This document shows positions 1-13,700 of a stretch of 64,000 bases of DNA, one piece after another. The translations under genes and the position numbers were made by a program. Source of the stretch: Augochlora pura (Eukaryota > Arthropoda > Insecta > Hymenoptera > Halictidae); assembly GCF_028453695.1 (NCBI RefSeq), contig NC_135774.1:7626001-7690000 (forward strand), written 5' to 3'. The notes beneath the pieces are model-generated. The model did no database searches. It was not told the DNA's origin and saw nothing but the letters and a program-made list of their open reading frames with translations. The stretch's first letter is position 1. Each line of letters opens with the position of its first letter.

Positions 1-846
1 ATAGACAATCGATCTCCAAATTCACCAACCTTGCTTGATCTAGGTATCATTTTGTTAGGAAGAAAACAAGTACTGTTTGTTATACTCGTTTCAATAATAA
101 ACATAATTATTACAGTAAATAATAATAAAGACTAAGAACAGAGAAAGTATATATAATAAATGAGAAACTTCCATCGTTATGCTAAATATAAAATAAATGA
201 CGAGTAAGAAAAGGAATTATAAATGTTAATGTTCATCGATCGAAAAGGGAGCGTTACTTTCTCAATAGCGATGTCGTAGCGATGTAAACGAAATTTGAAT
301 TTGCTTGGGGCCCGGTACATGGTTTATCCGAGGTTGAACCGGTGGTATCCGTTTGATAGCAGATAGCAGGCCGAACGACGCTGGTATGTTCTCATTACGC
401 GTCGTGTAAGGTATGCGGCGGCGAGACCACGTTTCTTCTTCTTTTCCTTCTCTTCTCCTCGTTCTGTCCCTGTGGTCTCCCTTCATCTTCTTCTTCCTGA
501 CTTCTTTGTCCTTCTCGGAGCTCCTTGGAACAAAACTCAAGCTACGTTCACATCGGCCGCATACTTCATCCAGTTCGACTTCTTGTCTTCGGATCCTCTT
601 GTTTCCCCGCATAAAGAACAGCATATTGCATTCGGACATCCGTTTCTTGGCTATCTAGCGATGTCTCCGTGTTTACGTTCGTAGCACTCCCTGATAACTA
701 AACTACGGATCTTCGTGGAAAATCAAAATTTGATACATCCGTTGCAACAAACAGAAACTGCATTTTTAGAGTATTTTAACGAGTTATGATTAATATAAAC
801 GAATCATTACATTTTTATGATAGCGTGTGTGTTTTGTGTTCTATCC
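1..846. other. Left edge, no gene recognised
   Basis: AT-rich spacer with a CT-rich, more balanced segment at about 290-690. Frames there (125 codons on -, 81 on +) overlap each other and have no domain. Confidence 0.5.
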
Positions 847-1502
847 AGAGCTGGGTAAAATAGTGTTTTAAATATCATGTATCATCAGATCATGTATGCC
901 TTTTTCGAAATAAAATATTTTATTCATTCGAGTGAATGTACTTTTAAGAATAAAATATTTGATTTGTTGTTATAAATTTTTAAGATAATATTTTAAGTAG
1001 TTTTGTTTATATATATTTTGTTATTTGATAAACACTGAAAATATTTGTGCCACAGTACGGAATATTTTATTATCATATTTTCGTTTATTATCAACAAACA
1101 ATTTTAAAAACACAATTTTTATTTTATCAAATCATGGCGCAAAATTTATTTTGCTATTCAAAAAGATTTTAATTGTCATTTCTTTTTATGGTTTATGTTA
1201 TTAAAATAAAAACTATTTTAATATTATGTATATTTAATTTTTATATTATGCTTTAGATTATCAAGATGAGATATTTATTTTCACAATTTAGCTTGAGATT
1301 ATTGAAATAAGCTATTTTATTTTACGTTTTATATTATCAGAATAAAATATATTTTATAATAATCAAAATATTTCATCTACTGACATTTTATGTCCTATTT
1401 GAAGTACTATCTTATTTGAACTGTGATTTTGCGATCTTGAATTATGACTGTTATACTAATTAGTATTTCAAATATTTTATCTATAAATGCTATTCAGCTG
1501 AA
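847..1502 (+). mobile_element. hAT-type MITE relative
   Basis: It starts CAGAGCTGGGTAAAATAG and shares ordered blocks with 4758-5275 and with the complement of 48049-48521 (TAAACACTGAAAATATTTGTG, GGAATATTTTATT). The right end, near TTCAGCTG at about 1493-1500, is weak, and no target duplication is visible. Confidence 0.6.
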
Positions 1503-3138
1503 TGCATACAATCTCTACTTGCAAAGTCTGCTTGTAACTAAATAAAATCCTCCTGAATGCATTTTACGTGGCGTGCTCATCAGTATCCATCATACCTTAC
1601 TTGAACGTCCAGGTCTTCTCTGGAACGAACCAGATTCTTTATTAACCTTTAGAATGACGGCATGATGCCATTTGAAGCTAATGTAATATTGCAACCACTA
1701 ATATTATACCCTATTTTGTAGAATATTTCTCTCATCTGATTCGACTTGTGATAAAAGATATTTAGGATTCCTAACATATTATTAAATGGCGTAGTCAATG
1801 TAGCTAACTCCCTCGAAATGAAATTATACACTATGTAATTCATTTTATTTTTAATAAGAATCGTTTCATGAGATTTATTTGTTCGAATTACAGGAACGCA
1901 GTGAAAACTTCAAACTTCAATCATGTCATATTTGTCATTCACCATTATAAAGTGGCACTGAAAGTTATTCTTTCATTTAGTAAATTTAACGTTGACTAAT
2001 GATCGTGCATTGTATGAAATAAACAATGATAATATTGTTCCCTGTTTTTTACTACAATAATTTCTTTTTTTAAGTCATCTTGAAACTGAAACACCTATTC
2101 TTATTCAACCATGTCCATCGCGGTTTATCGGACGACATTTACAACACGTTCAATTTCAAGAAGACGATGCATTCTGTGCACATTATCAAAGAATATTTTT
2201 CAACGATCACAATTTCGCAAAGTGTGTAACATACATACTCCTGCAAAACTATTAGTACTGTAATTTTTTATTCAGTTTAATAATATTTTATGTTTAGCAC
2301 TAAGTTTAATGGCATCGTATTTTCGAAAGTATAGACTTCACACGAGAAGAAGGCACCTTTGTGTTTACGTACAACCTCTCATACTATAGTTGCGACAGTA
2401 GAGCAACTAGTAAGAGGGGGAATATAAACACAGAACATAATATTGCATTTTATTAAGTGAAAACGTGTTTTTGAAATAAATAAAAAATATTACAAAGTGT
2501 ATGGAAACAAATAGGATCAGTAATAGTAGACAAACTAAGAAAACAGATGTCGAAGTTAGTGCAAGAAGTAATAAAATATCACGGTGGACATAATCGACGA
2601 AAAGAAAGTTTAATTAACTTTTATAAGATTAATTTGTTTTTATTATAATGTAAAAATATATATATGTGTGTGTGTGTATTTTTCACATAATTCACTTTGA
2701 AATAAATTGAAGAAATCATAACAATTTCCTACCGATTTCTCAAATTTACTTAATTTTCTGTGAATGCCCTAATACTTTTGGAGGGGAGTGTATGTCTGGT
2801 AGCATTGCACCTGAATGCTTCTTTTGAGAATTATCGCACTAAACATATATTTTTTAAAAATGCAATACAACAAAATATAATAGAAAAAATCAAATACGAA
2901 GCAGAAGATGGAAAAATGGAAGAAAAAACACAATCGCATTGTCTAAAAAGTACAACGTAATCTCAGGTACTTTTATTAACATAAACTGTAGGTACAGAGC
3001 TACTATATTGAAAGATTTTTGTTGACGCCGGTTAAAATTATTTAAGTTTATTTTTTATTCTTTGTACATTGGAAATGAATTTGTGCACACTGCAATATGA
3101 TCATTAAACTCTTTAAATACTTATCATGACTTGCATTC

Positions 3139-3182
3139 GATCTACATATTTTTCCCATAAATGCATAAAATTCGCAATCCAG
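3139..3182 (-). mobile_element. Single end of a GACTGCGG-family MITE
   Basis: The complement reads CTGGATTGCGAATTTTATGC then ATTTATG, matching the family left end. Similar lone ends are near 37075, 38349 and 59622. Confidence 0.5.
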
Positions 3183-4757
3183 CTGCAATAGATGTATGCA
3201 CGAAATTATGGGATAACCAAAAATCTACAAGGAACAGCAGAATACTCTTCGTGAACCTTATAATATAAAAGTAATGAAATAACCACGTCCTTGACATTAT
3301 CCGAACGTTTGCACCGGGTCGTTTTCTCCATTGACTTTAATTACAAATCTTTTATCAGATAAATCGCCGAATTAAATAAAGGCAAATGGCAATCCTTGCT
3401 GCACGAACTTTTGGGACCTTCGCGAGTTTCGGCTCTTCAACCGCCTCTTCCGATTCTTCCTTTCATATTTAATTCGGCTCTTTAAATATCCCTTTGAAGT
3501 TCGTGTATACCGTGCCGTACAGTGAGCAACAAAAGTATCGAAACAGTAAAATATTATCTTTGATTCGACATTAAAACATGCTTTTAATAATATTACACTG
3601 TTGCCTACCTTCTGTCGTATTTTCGAGTAACATTTCCACCACTAGAACAGTGCAAAACCGATCATTTGAATAATAACATATTAGACATAACAATCATTAA
3701 TGAACAAAGAATTTAACAAAAATTCTGTTTGAATTAATTTAATGCTAATTGTGAAATATTGAAAATAATGATGAATAGACTATGGTTCTCTTAGGCAAAT
3801 TCTAATTCTCATTTATCATCTTGCAAATAAATATAACGAAGGGAAAAATTGTTTACATTTACTAGAATGTTTATTATTGTGAATATACAATAATAATGCA
3901 ATTAATTTCCGTGAATAATGAAAGTTTCTTGAATTTGAAAAATTTCCGTGTACAATAAACGCGCAAAGAACGGCAATAAAATAACAGCAAATTCAATTGC
4001 AATTATGCATTGACCTAGTACATATAAACACTGTAACTAAGAATACTACTTAGCTAATCGTTTAATAAATTGTGAAATCTATCCTTTCACTTAGTCAACT
4101 TGAAGTTACGAGAGTATGTTTGAAGTTTTAGTTCTAATAAATTTCTTATTACGAGAAAATCAGACATATGTCTGAAAACCCTACAATATTAATAATAATT
4201 AAAATACAAAACGACACAAAGAATTATTTTAACTTCAATATAAATATTTATAAAATTTTTATAAAATACCTAAATATATATTTTTATAAAACAATAAAAA
4301 CAAACACGAGAGATTTTTAGAATACTTATTCAATACTAAAAAGTATCAGGAAAAGATTACATTTTTAACTTAATTATAAATATTGTTTTCAGTGATTTTT
4401 AACAATATTGCAGCAGCGTTCTTATCCAGAAGCAATATGTTACGAATATCTTGCATTTCGGTATTCTTTGACGTAACTGCAAAAACAGGTTCCAATGAGA
4501 AATCTGCATGTCATTTATTTTACTCTTATTTTACACAAAAAGTATTCATGAAATACATTTGATTTCCTCGGACAGTATCGTTTTATGAGATTTAAATTTC
4601 TCGTTGTTCTTTTCCAACTGCAAAGCAGATTTGCTGATTAAGAATTCTATATTAACATTTCGTAATATGGAAACGTTAAATTGGTACAATTTCATTATAG
4701 TATATCATTAATTAAGTAAAATTAATTATTGTAAAAATGCTAATGTAGTACTATTAA

Positions 4758-5275
4758 CGTGACATAGTGTTTTAAATAGCAATTAGTAAATATATATCTT
4801 ATTTTGGATAACATGCATCTCTGAAAATAAAATACTTTCGAAAGAATGCACTTTTAACAATAAAGTAATTTATTCGTTGTAACAAATTTTCATAATAACA
4901 TTTCAAATAATATTTTATTTGAAAAACACTGAAAATATTTGTGACATAGTTCCAGAATATTTTATTTGTTTATTTTATTTGTCTTTATGTTTCATACTAT
5001 TAAAACAAACACTGTTCTACTTTATGGTTCGGATTATCAGGATGAAATATTTATTTTCATAATTTAACTTTAGATTACAAAAATAAACTATTTTTTTTAA
5101 TGTTTTACAATTTCAAAATATCGTTTTTGTTCCATGCTTTAGCTGTAGATTTTCGAAATAAAATATTTTATCTATTGAAATTTTATGTTTTACTTGAAAT
5201 ACTATTTTGTTTAATTTACGAAGAACCTATTATTGAAAATAATATTTCAAATATAATACCCAAGTTATAATAACA
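4758..5275 (+). mobile_element. Degraded second copy of the 847-1502 element
   Basis: In the same orientation as 847-1502, it shares TAGTGTTTTAAATA, then AATGCACTTTTAA, AAAACACTGAAAATATTTGT and AGAATATTTTATT in order. The terminal repeats are lost, so the borders are approximate. Confidence 0.6.
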
Positions 5276-8200
5276 TTTTAACTGCTGTAGTTAAAATTGA
5301 TACAAAAAAGAAATTAAAATATTGTTGCACATAAAACCTTCACATTCGTTTTTTCAATAAACAATTCAGATAAAACAGGAATACATAACCTCTGCAGTTT
5401 TATTTTCATTAAGACAGTATATTGGTATAGTTTAATAAGAGAATGATGCGAGAGAAATGATAATGAACGTATTGAATGATCGAGTGACGAATGAGAAGCG
5501 AGGAGCCATTAAAAATGTTATTGTTACGTGTCAATATTTTGTGCGTGAAATTGGTACAGTGATTGGCATTTTAATTTTCTATTTAAACGAATCGATGAAA
5601 TATTAAATCAACAACCGTTCGAATGAATTCTTTGCCGCGGACTGTAGACGGTGCACAAGTATCTCTGCGGTTAGCATGCAAGTATTTCGCTGCTGCCGAA
5701 TCTTCATGCCGTATTTTCTTTCCCTTTCTTTTTAATTATGGGTTTGCGTTTTGCTCCTGTTTCGTCGAAGTCCCATGCAAAATTCAGCGAAGGAGGCCCC
5801 GGGGAACAGGCTCGGTTCACAAATTTTTGAAAACGATCTCATCGGCTTCCAGGTCTTCGACTGCCTCTTTAAACTCTTTCTTTTCATTTTGAATGCGCGG
5901 TCCTTTCGCTTGTCTCTTTCGGGATTCTTTTAAACGGTGTACGTATTTATCTTTAAGTTTCGTGAGAAGCCTTCCGCTGCTCTTTTTAAATCCGCTCGAC
6001 TCCTTTTGCTCGCCCGGGCCCCGTCCGTTTCTTCTTCTTCTGGTTCTGCATTCCCGACTCCTCTCTTTTTCTTCGGGCTCCATTCAGAGGAGATGAAGAT
6101 CTGCGGATATTGTTGTTTTCTTATTCGATGAAGTATCGTGACCGTCAAAATTCTGGTGCTTCAATACTCTTGCGCCCCGGACCGACTTCCAGTCTCTCCT
6201 TTCTTTGCAGTAACTTCGCCGCGCGCGCTCCATCTGCTTATTATTTTCTTTCAATATTATCTTTGACCCTGCTGTTCGACTTGCTTTGCGCCTCGCGCCC
6301 GCGTCCCATCGGGTCATAGTGACCCGGCGAACGTAACCTTGACATTTTATTTGTACAACGCTCTTTGCCCGAGCAGTCTCGCATAAAAATCTACTTCTTT
6401 TCTTTTTGGGTAATTGAAAAGTGATTTTAGAGATAAGTTACATAAGTTACATTCATATGTGGCACGAATTTTTACATCACTGTGGACGTGACTGTCAGAC
6501 GTAGCAATTTGATTGTTAAATGAATAATCAACTGTTCGTATGAACAATTTCATTTCTTTTATCACGCCAGGTTTGCCGTTGATTGTACAGAAGAGATGAT
6601 AGAATTGTTCTACGATTGCTATAGACTATATTAGAAATTTCATGATCGTTGCAATTAGTACAATTGTTACTGTTGCTTTATCATAGCATCGCGGCATTAA
6701 ATTAATTGCTGATGAAATCGGAGGCATGAATGGTTAAAAGGAACAAGTTAATTCGAAATAAAGTATTGCAGTGAGAGTCGATAGAAGTGCAACAGTTGTT
6801 ACTAATTTCCTAAAAGACACTGTAAATTATGGGACAAAATATAAAGGATGGATAAAAAAGACCACAATCCAGAAAGAAAGAAGAATGATTACAAGATAAA
6901 TTTCGAACGAGTCCGTTTCGATCAAAAAAATTAAAGAGAAAGTTGCAACCACAACATCGATTTCCATGAATTACAATGGTAGTTAAATATGTATCCTTCT
7001 TGAATGTCATAAGACAAAAAAACCTGCTCTGAAAAACCACCATATCCTTAAAAAAAAGCCATTATACCCTCAAAAGACAATCATCAAACTTTCATTTTTT
7101 CTGACAAGAAAAATTCAATTTATGTGGATCAGGTGGTTATAATTATTATAATCACGGTTCGAAGAAAATAGAAAATAGAAAATTTAAAAAATTAATTTGA
7201 AAATAAAATGCGTCTAGAATTTTTGAATAATGATGTACAGAAAAATAGAAGATTATGATGTTCACAAGAAAAAAATTCAAACGTTAACTATATATCTTAA
7301 AACAGTCCTGAAACAATTTGTTATTCATCAGATCATCGAAATCTGGGAAAGTTAATTTTATAAGAATTTGAAAATACACTGTACTCTTTCTGTAGTAGAA
7401 TTAATAAAGAAAGTGGACGGAACTTTTCGAAATTATTTAGCAATTTCCTATACCTTTTTTTAAATTAAAAATGATATTAAAAGTTGTCGTATCATTGAAT
7501 TTGCCTGCGGCGAGCCATTCTCTTTACAACATTAAGATATTGTACAATGCGAAATAACGAATCGCTCATTAAACTTTAATTAAGCACACAGATGTTTCGA
7601 ATTACTTCTTTTTCATGCCTCGTCTTAATTTCCACTTTGACGATTACACGCGGTGTTTCTCTCCTTTTACCTCCGCACCGCAAATTCATTCGCGCGACAG
7701 CATAAGCACGGTCGAACCAATCATTAAAACTCTCCTTAAATTTTACGATATCACTTCCTTAATTACGGTGCCCGTAGTATACGAACTCGTCCCCTGTTAG
7801 ATATTCTTAACTCCCATCTTTATCGTTCTCCCCTTGAAAAATTTCAGAACAAACTTAATAAAACATTGCGCGCTCGGGCGCGCTCATCCATCAAGAAGAA
7901 GATATCGACTTTTTCGTGTCCGCGTATCTTTCTCTTCTTCCTCTCTTCCTTTTGCGCTATTTCCCAGCCCCTGTTGCTTTCTTTAAATATCGTTCTCGAA
8001 GTTATGTGGCACTCGTCTAAAGGTTCGCTCATAACGAACTGCAGACCGGTGTGTAGGGGAGAACTACCAATGGTACATTAGAATTATCTAACCGAACTAT
8101 TCTTCTTTTTTTAATCAAATTATACTTATCTAATCATGCGTAATTTGAAACCGTTACCAGTTAATAAGTAACTGTGTTAAACAATTAATTCTTTTATATT

Positions 8201-9056
8201 AGGAAGTAATATTTTCCCTTGTTTTGCATAACGTTGAATAGTTTCTAAACCAGTTAAATTTTGAATGTTGTTAACACGTTGATGAACGGGAGACACTGAA
8301 TATTATAAGCGTGTAAAAACTGGTGATATAAACATGCGGTATAGAAGTGTTGTAAACTCTTTTTTGGTTGTTATATAATTAACTTTTATATTAAGGAATT
8401 AAATAATTTCCGTTAATTTTTTTTAATTTCTTATTATCGAAAGGATTATATTTCGTGCTCAAATATTGAAATATAGTATTAAACCATACATATAAGGATG
8501 ATTTATGTAATTTGAGATTACAATACATAATATTATGTAATTGGTATATATTACATTTAAACAACAATGGCACAGCTTAGAAAATACAGCTGGTGCGAAC
8601 TACGTATTGCATTAATAAACTAATGAGTTATAAAGATGATAATTATGTGAATCATGTCCAAGTACATTGCGAAAAGCTCTTTTTTAAATCCCAGATCATT
8701 TATTTTTCTTGCAGTGAATTCGTTAAAATTATTCATTACATTACAGTTACCTTTAAATGGTATTTCCAATGATACGCGTCGCATATAGCCTGAGGAAATG
8801 TCATGTGCAACAGTAATCTGAAATGGGGCAGTACCGTAAGCAGATGCTTACTGGAAGCACGTGGACCGAATGATGTGAACGCCCTCACTGACAACAAACG
8901 ACATTCGTTCTCCATCGATTCATCGAAATCGATCGAGCCGTTTCATTTTACCTTTCGTGGTAATTCGTGTTGAAAATACAAAATTTCTCATATTATGAAA
9001 AGTATACTAAGCTATGAATTATCCTATTCAGCAGCAATGACACATACATTGTAATT

Positions 9057-9240
9057 AAAACACTTTAAATTACTTATATATTAATATGAGATTGTTTTTA
9101 CATTTATAGCTGTTTTTCAATATAAAATTATTTCTACATTACATTTATACCAAGTTAACACTTTAAATTACATATTAATATGAAATTTTTTATACATTTA
9201 TCACTATTTGTATCAATATTAAATTATTTATATATTTATA
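9057..9240. repeat. Two tandem copies of a roughly 90-100 bp AT-rich unit
   Basis: Both copies begin AACACTTTAAATTAC, continue ATATTAATATGA and ACATTTAT, and end near AAATTATTT.TA. Diverged partial copies continue to about 9300. Confidence 0.6.
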
Positions 9241-12119
9241 ACCGTTTATATTTATACCAAATTATTTATACATTTATAATTTTATATATTAACACGGAAT
9301 TATTGATGTACTTTTAACTGTTTATATTACTAAAATATTACGAAAACCACTGATGTCAATATTATGTTTTTCATAATCATATACGTAATACTTTCATTAC
9401 ATTTATACAATAATATATTCATAAGTTTCTATATATTACATACAGTTTTATTAGCAATTGAGATTATAATTATTATTAATAATTAATATAACATACGTAA
9501 ACTTCGTTAATTGCCATTACTATTATAAAATTATAATTATCTCATTATACGAATTTAGTTTCGTGCAAATTATTTTCTCTAAAAGCGTAAACTACTAGTA
9601 CAATCTTCTTATAATAATAATAATACGCGAAATTATCATAAATTTATAAAACATTAATCGCACCCAATATTTTATAAGCTATTATATGTAATCAATGTAG
9701 GAATTTAATTAATACAATTAATTTATGGATGATAAATATTTTCGTATCTCCAATGTATCAGTGATTCTTATTACGTCAATTTTCTCAGCATAATTAAGAA
9801 ACTTGATTAATATTTATAAGAATAACTGTTCCTACTACATCCTAGAAATAGTACAACATTACAAAGTGCGCTCGGAGGCAGAAATCTATATGTATTCAAC
9901 ACTTTCTAGTAATGAGATACAGCAGTTGTAATATGATAACCAGTGTAAAGAGGATCAAATTCATTTCCGAAGATATTATCATTGAACACCTTCCAGTACC
10001 GTTTCATTCTTACCTTTCCTTATATGTTTTCGTATTTATTGTTAATACATTCATCGCTTCGCTACAATTATAGAATAATTTTGAAAAATTTGCCATTACT
10101 AGCTGCATAAATATTTCAATATCAATCACATTTTTAGTTGTGATCCAATAAGTCACCCTCCTGGAAATAATTATATAAAAGAAGAATTTTTAACACTTTA
10201 ATATATAACAGTCATAGAATTATGTACATACCAATTGAATTTCAATAACATCGTTTAATATTATATGTCAATATTATATACTTATATATTTAATATTATG
10301 TAGTGGATTTTTGTCAATTGGCAATGACTGGTTCAATTGAAAATGACTGGTTCAACCTAAGAAAAAATAAATTATCTCTAAAATAGCTTGAGATTTTTTA
10401 ATAATTCTGAAAAATGAGGAAATAACGGATTATTGAAAAAGTTTTCGTAAAACAATCTAAGTTTTCAACATTTATGAAAATTGAATAAATTAAGATATAA
10501 AAGAAAAGATATGCTACGTTAAATACAATGTTATAAATAAAAATAAAAAGTTAAGGAAAACATATACGACATACGAACACCAGTAACTTGTTGTGTTATC
10601 ATTTTATAAATTGTTAAAATTCTTTTCTTTTATATATTACAAGTACAAAACTAAAAAGACAATTGTCTAAGATTTTTAAGGCAGGAAATTTGCGTAATTC
10701 GTTAACGTCTTTTTAGATATAGTAGAGACGTGAAAAAGTCTGTTAGGAAATATGTGATAAGTAATGGATTAAATGTAATTACGATCGGTCTACATTTCTT
10801 GCTCGGTTGAACATGACCTGCAGAATTGCTTCGATTTATCTAGTCACGTGTTAATCTGATTTACTCGTGTAAAGAGTGCTCCATCATAATTGACTATTAC
10901 CTATAGCAATCATTTGGAAATATTTGATTAATATTATGGTATTTATTCGATTACATTGGCAATTTTAGAGTTTATTAAACTTTGTTTGTTAAGGATGTAA
11001 TATTCATATTAAAGAGATATAAGAGATTCATATTAAATGTAATCATTGAACGAAGAATTTCCAATAATTATTTAATTTATTTGTACTCAATTATGGAAAA
11101 TTATGAAGAATTATTAAGTAAAAGGATGAATAAAAATATCGGAGAGATAATTTAATTTGCAAAACGGTGAGAATGATGTGCAAAAAATTAATATGGAATG
11201 CAAAAAGCTGAATCCAATCTACGGAAGGATTAATTATGAATGAAAAGCCTATATAAGTAAGTATTGATGATATTGCAATAATATAAGATGTTATTGCAAT
11301 ACCATCATTACGATATCATAGAGGCGCGAGCATTTTGTGCGTTGTCATAAACTGCGGCACAATATGTGCGAGATAAGAATCTTGCTATTTGTCATGATCA
11401 AGTTAACATTAAGCCCACTCTTAACTACCGTTCCAAAATTTCATACTTCATGGTTAGACAGCACAATCGGTAGAGAGTTCCGCGTGTGTAAACATTATTT
11501 CATAACATTACACTGTGAATTACTCTACATTAAATGTAAAATAATTACTGTCTATTATTTGTACAATATGTTAATTTATTTCATTAAGCTATAAAATTAT
11601 ATCTCAGCGCATATTATAAGTTATGTTCAGCTAAACTTACTACCATCATTATTTATTCATACTATTTCTTATTATCAATTGCTGAAATTAAATTAAAATC
11701 AATTATAAGTTATCTACCGATTTTTTCCAAAACACAATTCAAAATAATTCAGTATATTTTAATTGTTATATTGTATATGTATCTATTAAACTTATAATCG
11801 AAAGCGACATAGATTATTAATTCCTATGCATCTATTTTTATGTTATAGATGTATTAGAAAGATACAACACATGTGGTAAAATGAGAAATTGTGTTAAAAC
11901 CTGTATAAAACATGACCAAATAGATTGCTGTATCGAAGAATGTTTTAAAAATTTAATAATTCAAGATGTAATTCTCCTTCAACATATCCTAACATTTTAT
12001 CATATATATTTCTAACATTAATGGGATTCGACTAGAAAATAACTGTTCCAACGTTTAAATTGTATACTGTGTTTGTACTGTTCTTGTATACTTGTATCTC
12101 ACGTGCATCGTCTAAGAAA

Positions 12120-12768
12120 TATAGTATATGATATATGTATATTATACGGTATATAGTTTATGGTAATATCGTGTACCGTATATCGCATATCGTATGTCGT
12201 ATGTTACATGTATCATGTATCGTATATGGTATATCATATATTGCAAATGGCTTACCTTATATCGTATATCGTACTTCGTAAATAGTATATCATATATCGT
12301 ACATCATAAATAGTATATCATATATCGTATATCGAGTATCGCGTATCATGTATCGTAAATGGTGTATATTATATCGTAGATCGTATATCCTAAATAGTAT
12401 ATTACATATCGTATAACGTAATTAGTATATCATATATCGTATATCGTATATTGTGTATCGTAAACGGTATATCGTATATCGTATATCGTAATAGTATATC
12501 ATATATCGTATATCGTAAATAATATATCATATACCGTATATCGTGTATCGTGTATCGTAAACGGTATATCGTAAATAGTATATCGTATATTGTAAATAGT
12601 ATATCACATATCGTATGTCGTGTACCGTGTATGGTATAGGTATATCGTAAATGGTATATCATCCTATATCGTGTGTCGTGTATTGTTGTATTCTGTATCA
12701 CATATCCTTTATCGTGTATGGTGTATCGTCTATCGTACCTCATGTATCGTGTATCATATATCGTGTGC
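12120..12768. repeat. Degenerate TATCGTA satellite
   Basis: About 650 bp of short, variable units built from TATCGTATATCGTA, TATCGTAAATAGTATATCAT and variants, sharply bounded by ordinary sequence. A 128-codon - strand frame (12402-12788) is open only because of the repeat (Tyr-Asp-Ile-Arg type cycles) and is not a gene. Confidence 0.93.
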
Positions 12769-13129
12769 GAATTGAAACGTACTCCCAAACTTTATAGTAA
12801 CAGTTCTCCCTACAATTTCGCTTAACGAAGACATCCACTATTGTACATACTAACTTTCTTCCTTTTCCTTATTTCACCGTTTACATAGTACGATGAAATT
12901 CATATGCTTTCCATGAAACAGTATCGAATACAATTCCTAAAAGACCACAAAAATAGTAGCCGCTTCAGCCCATATGCAGCGTATATCACAAGCCTAACAA
13001 TTGTTTACAACATCGTTAAATTTCATAATCATACTAAATCCAGAAGTGCTCCTATTATCAGCACGCGGGAGTGCGCAAACAAGCAAGATACATAAATGAA
13101 AACTTCCACCATGTGTCATTCGTGTAACC

Positions 13130-13700
13130 GGAATCTCGGGAACTTTAAACGGTGCAAAGTGTAACGTGTCTGGCATCGATTCCGTTCGCCACGTTTCCGA
13201 TGGACATCATTTCCCAAAGAGGAATTCCTTGTAGCCGAACTAAATTCGGAAGAATCTCCGCTAAAAGTCAGACAGTCCTGCCGACTCGATCTCTGGCTTT
13301 GCCTCTGCCTCTCCTCCTTTCTCGTCCTGGTCCTCTCTCGCTCTCTCTATCTCTTTTTCTCTCTTTCTCTCTTTCTCCCTCAGCCTCTCTGTCTTTCTTG
13401 TCCCGTGTTCCTTCAGCTTCCAGCACGGTGGTGATCTTGATAACGGCCGGGGCCGGTGGTGGTGCTAGTGAGATGGCGTCGGTGGTAGTGGCAGGAATGG
13501 ATTGCGAGGGTAAGGGGAGAGGAAACTAGTTCAGTGAACAAAACGACGCGAGAGACAGTTGCACGCTGTAGCAACGCCTCGCTGCTGTCGCTTGGCGTAA
13601 AAGCTTGTACGGGCCGACTCCTCTTTGACCCCCCGAAACTACAAACATCCTGCACGCATCACGTCGGCTGGAGGTTCTCCAGAATTACAATTGAATTGCT
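13130..13700. promoter_or_regulatory. GC-elevated island, function unknown
   Basis: GC-rich block between AT-rich spacers, containing the CTCT tract and a Gly/Ala-type GGCCGGTGGTGGTGC stretch. No supported protein. Confidence 0.25.
13310..13400 (+). repeat. Pyrimidine-rich CTCT tract
   Basis: Interrupted CTCTCTC and TTTCTCTC runs inside a GC-elevated island. The + frame of 125 codons across 13152-13529 reads through this simple sequence and has no domain. Confidence 0.75.

Larger units (their letters stand above)
1503..12119. other. AT-rich spacer without recognised genes
   Basis: Apart from the element copies at 3139 and 4758 and the tandem repeat at 9057, I see only AT-rich sequence. Slightly more balanced, pyrimidine-rich patches lie at 5620-6320 and 7610-8060; their overlapping frames have low-complexity Arg/Lys/Glu or Ser/Phe/Leu compositions and no domain. 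Confidence 0.5.

Noticed and set aside
12402..12788. 128-codon - strand frame
   Set aside because: Reads straight through the TATCGTA satellite; the amino acid cycles mirror the DNA repeat.
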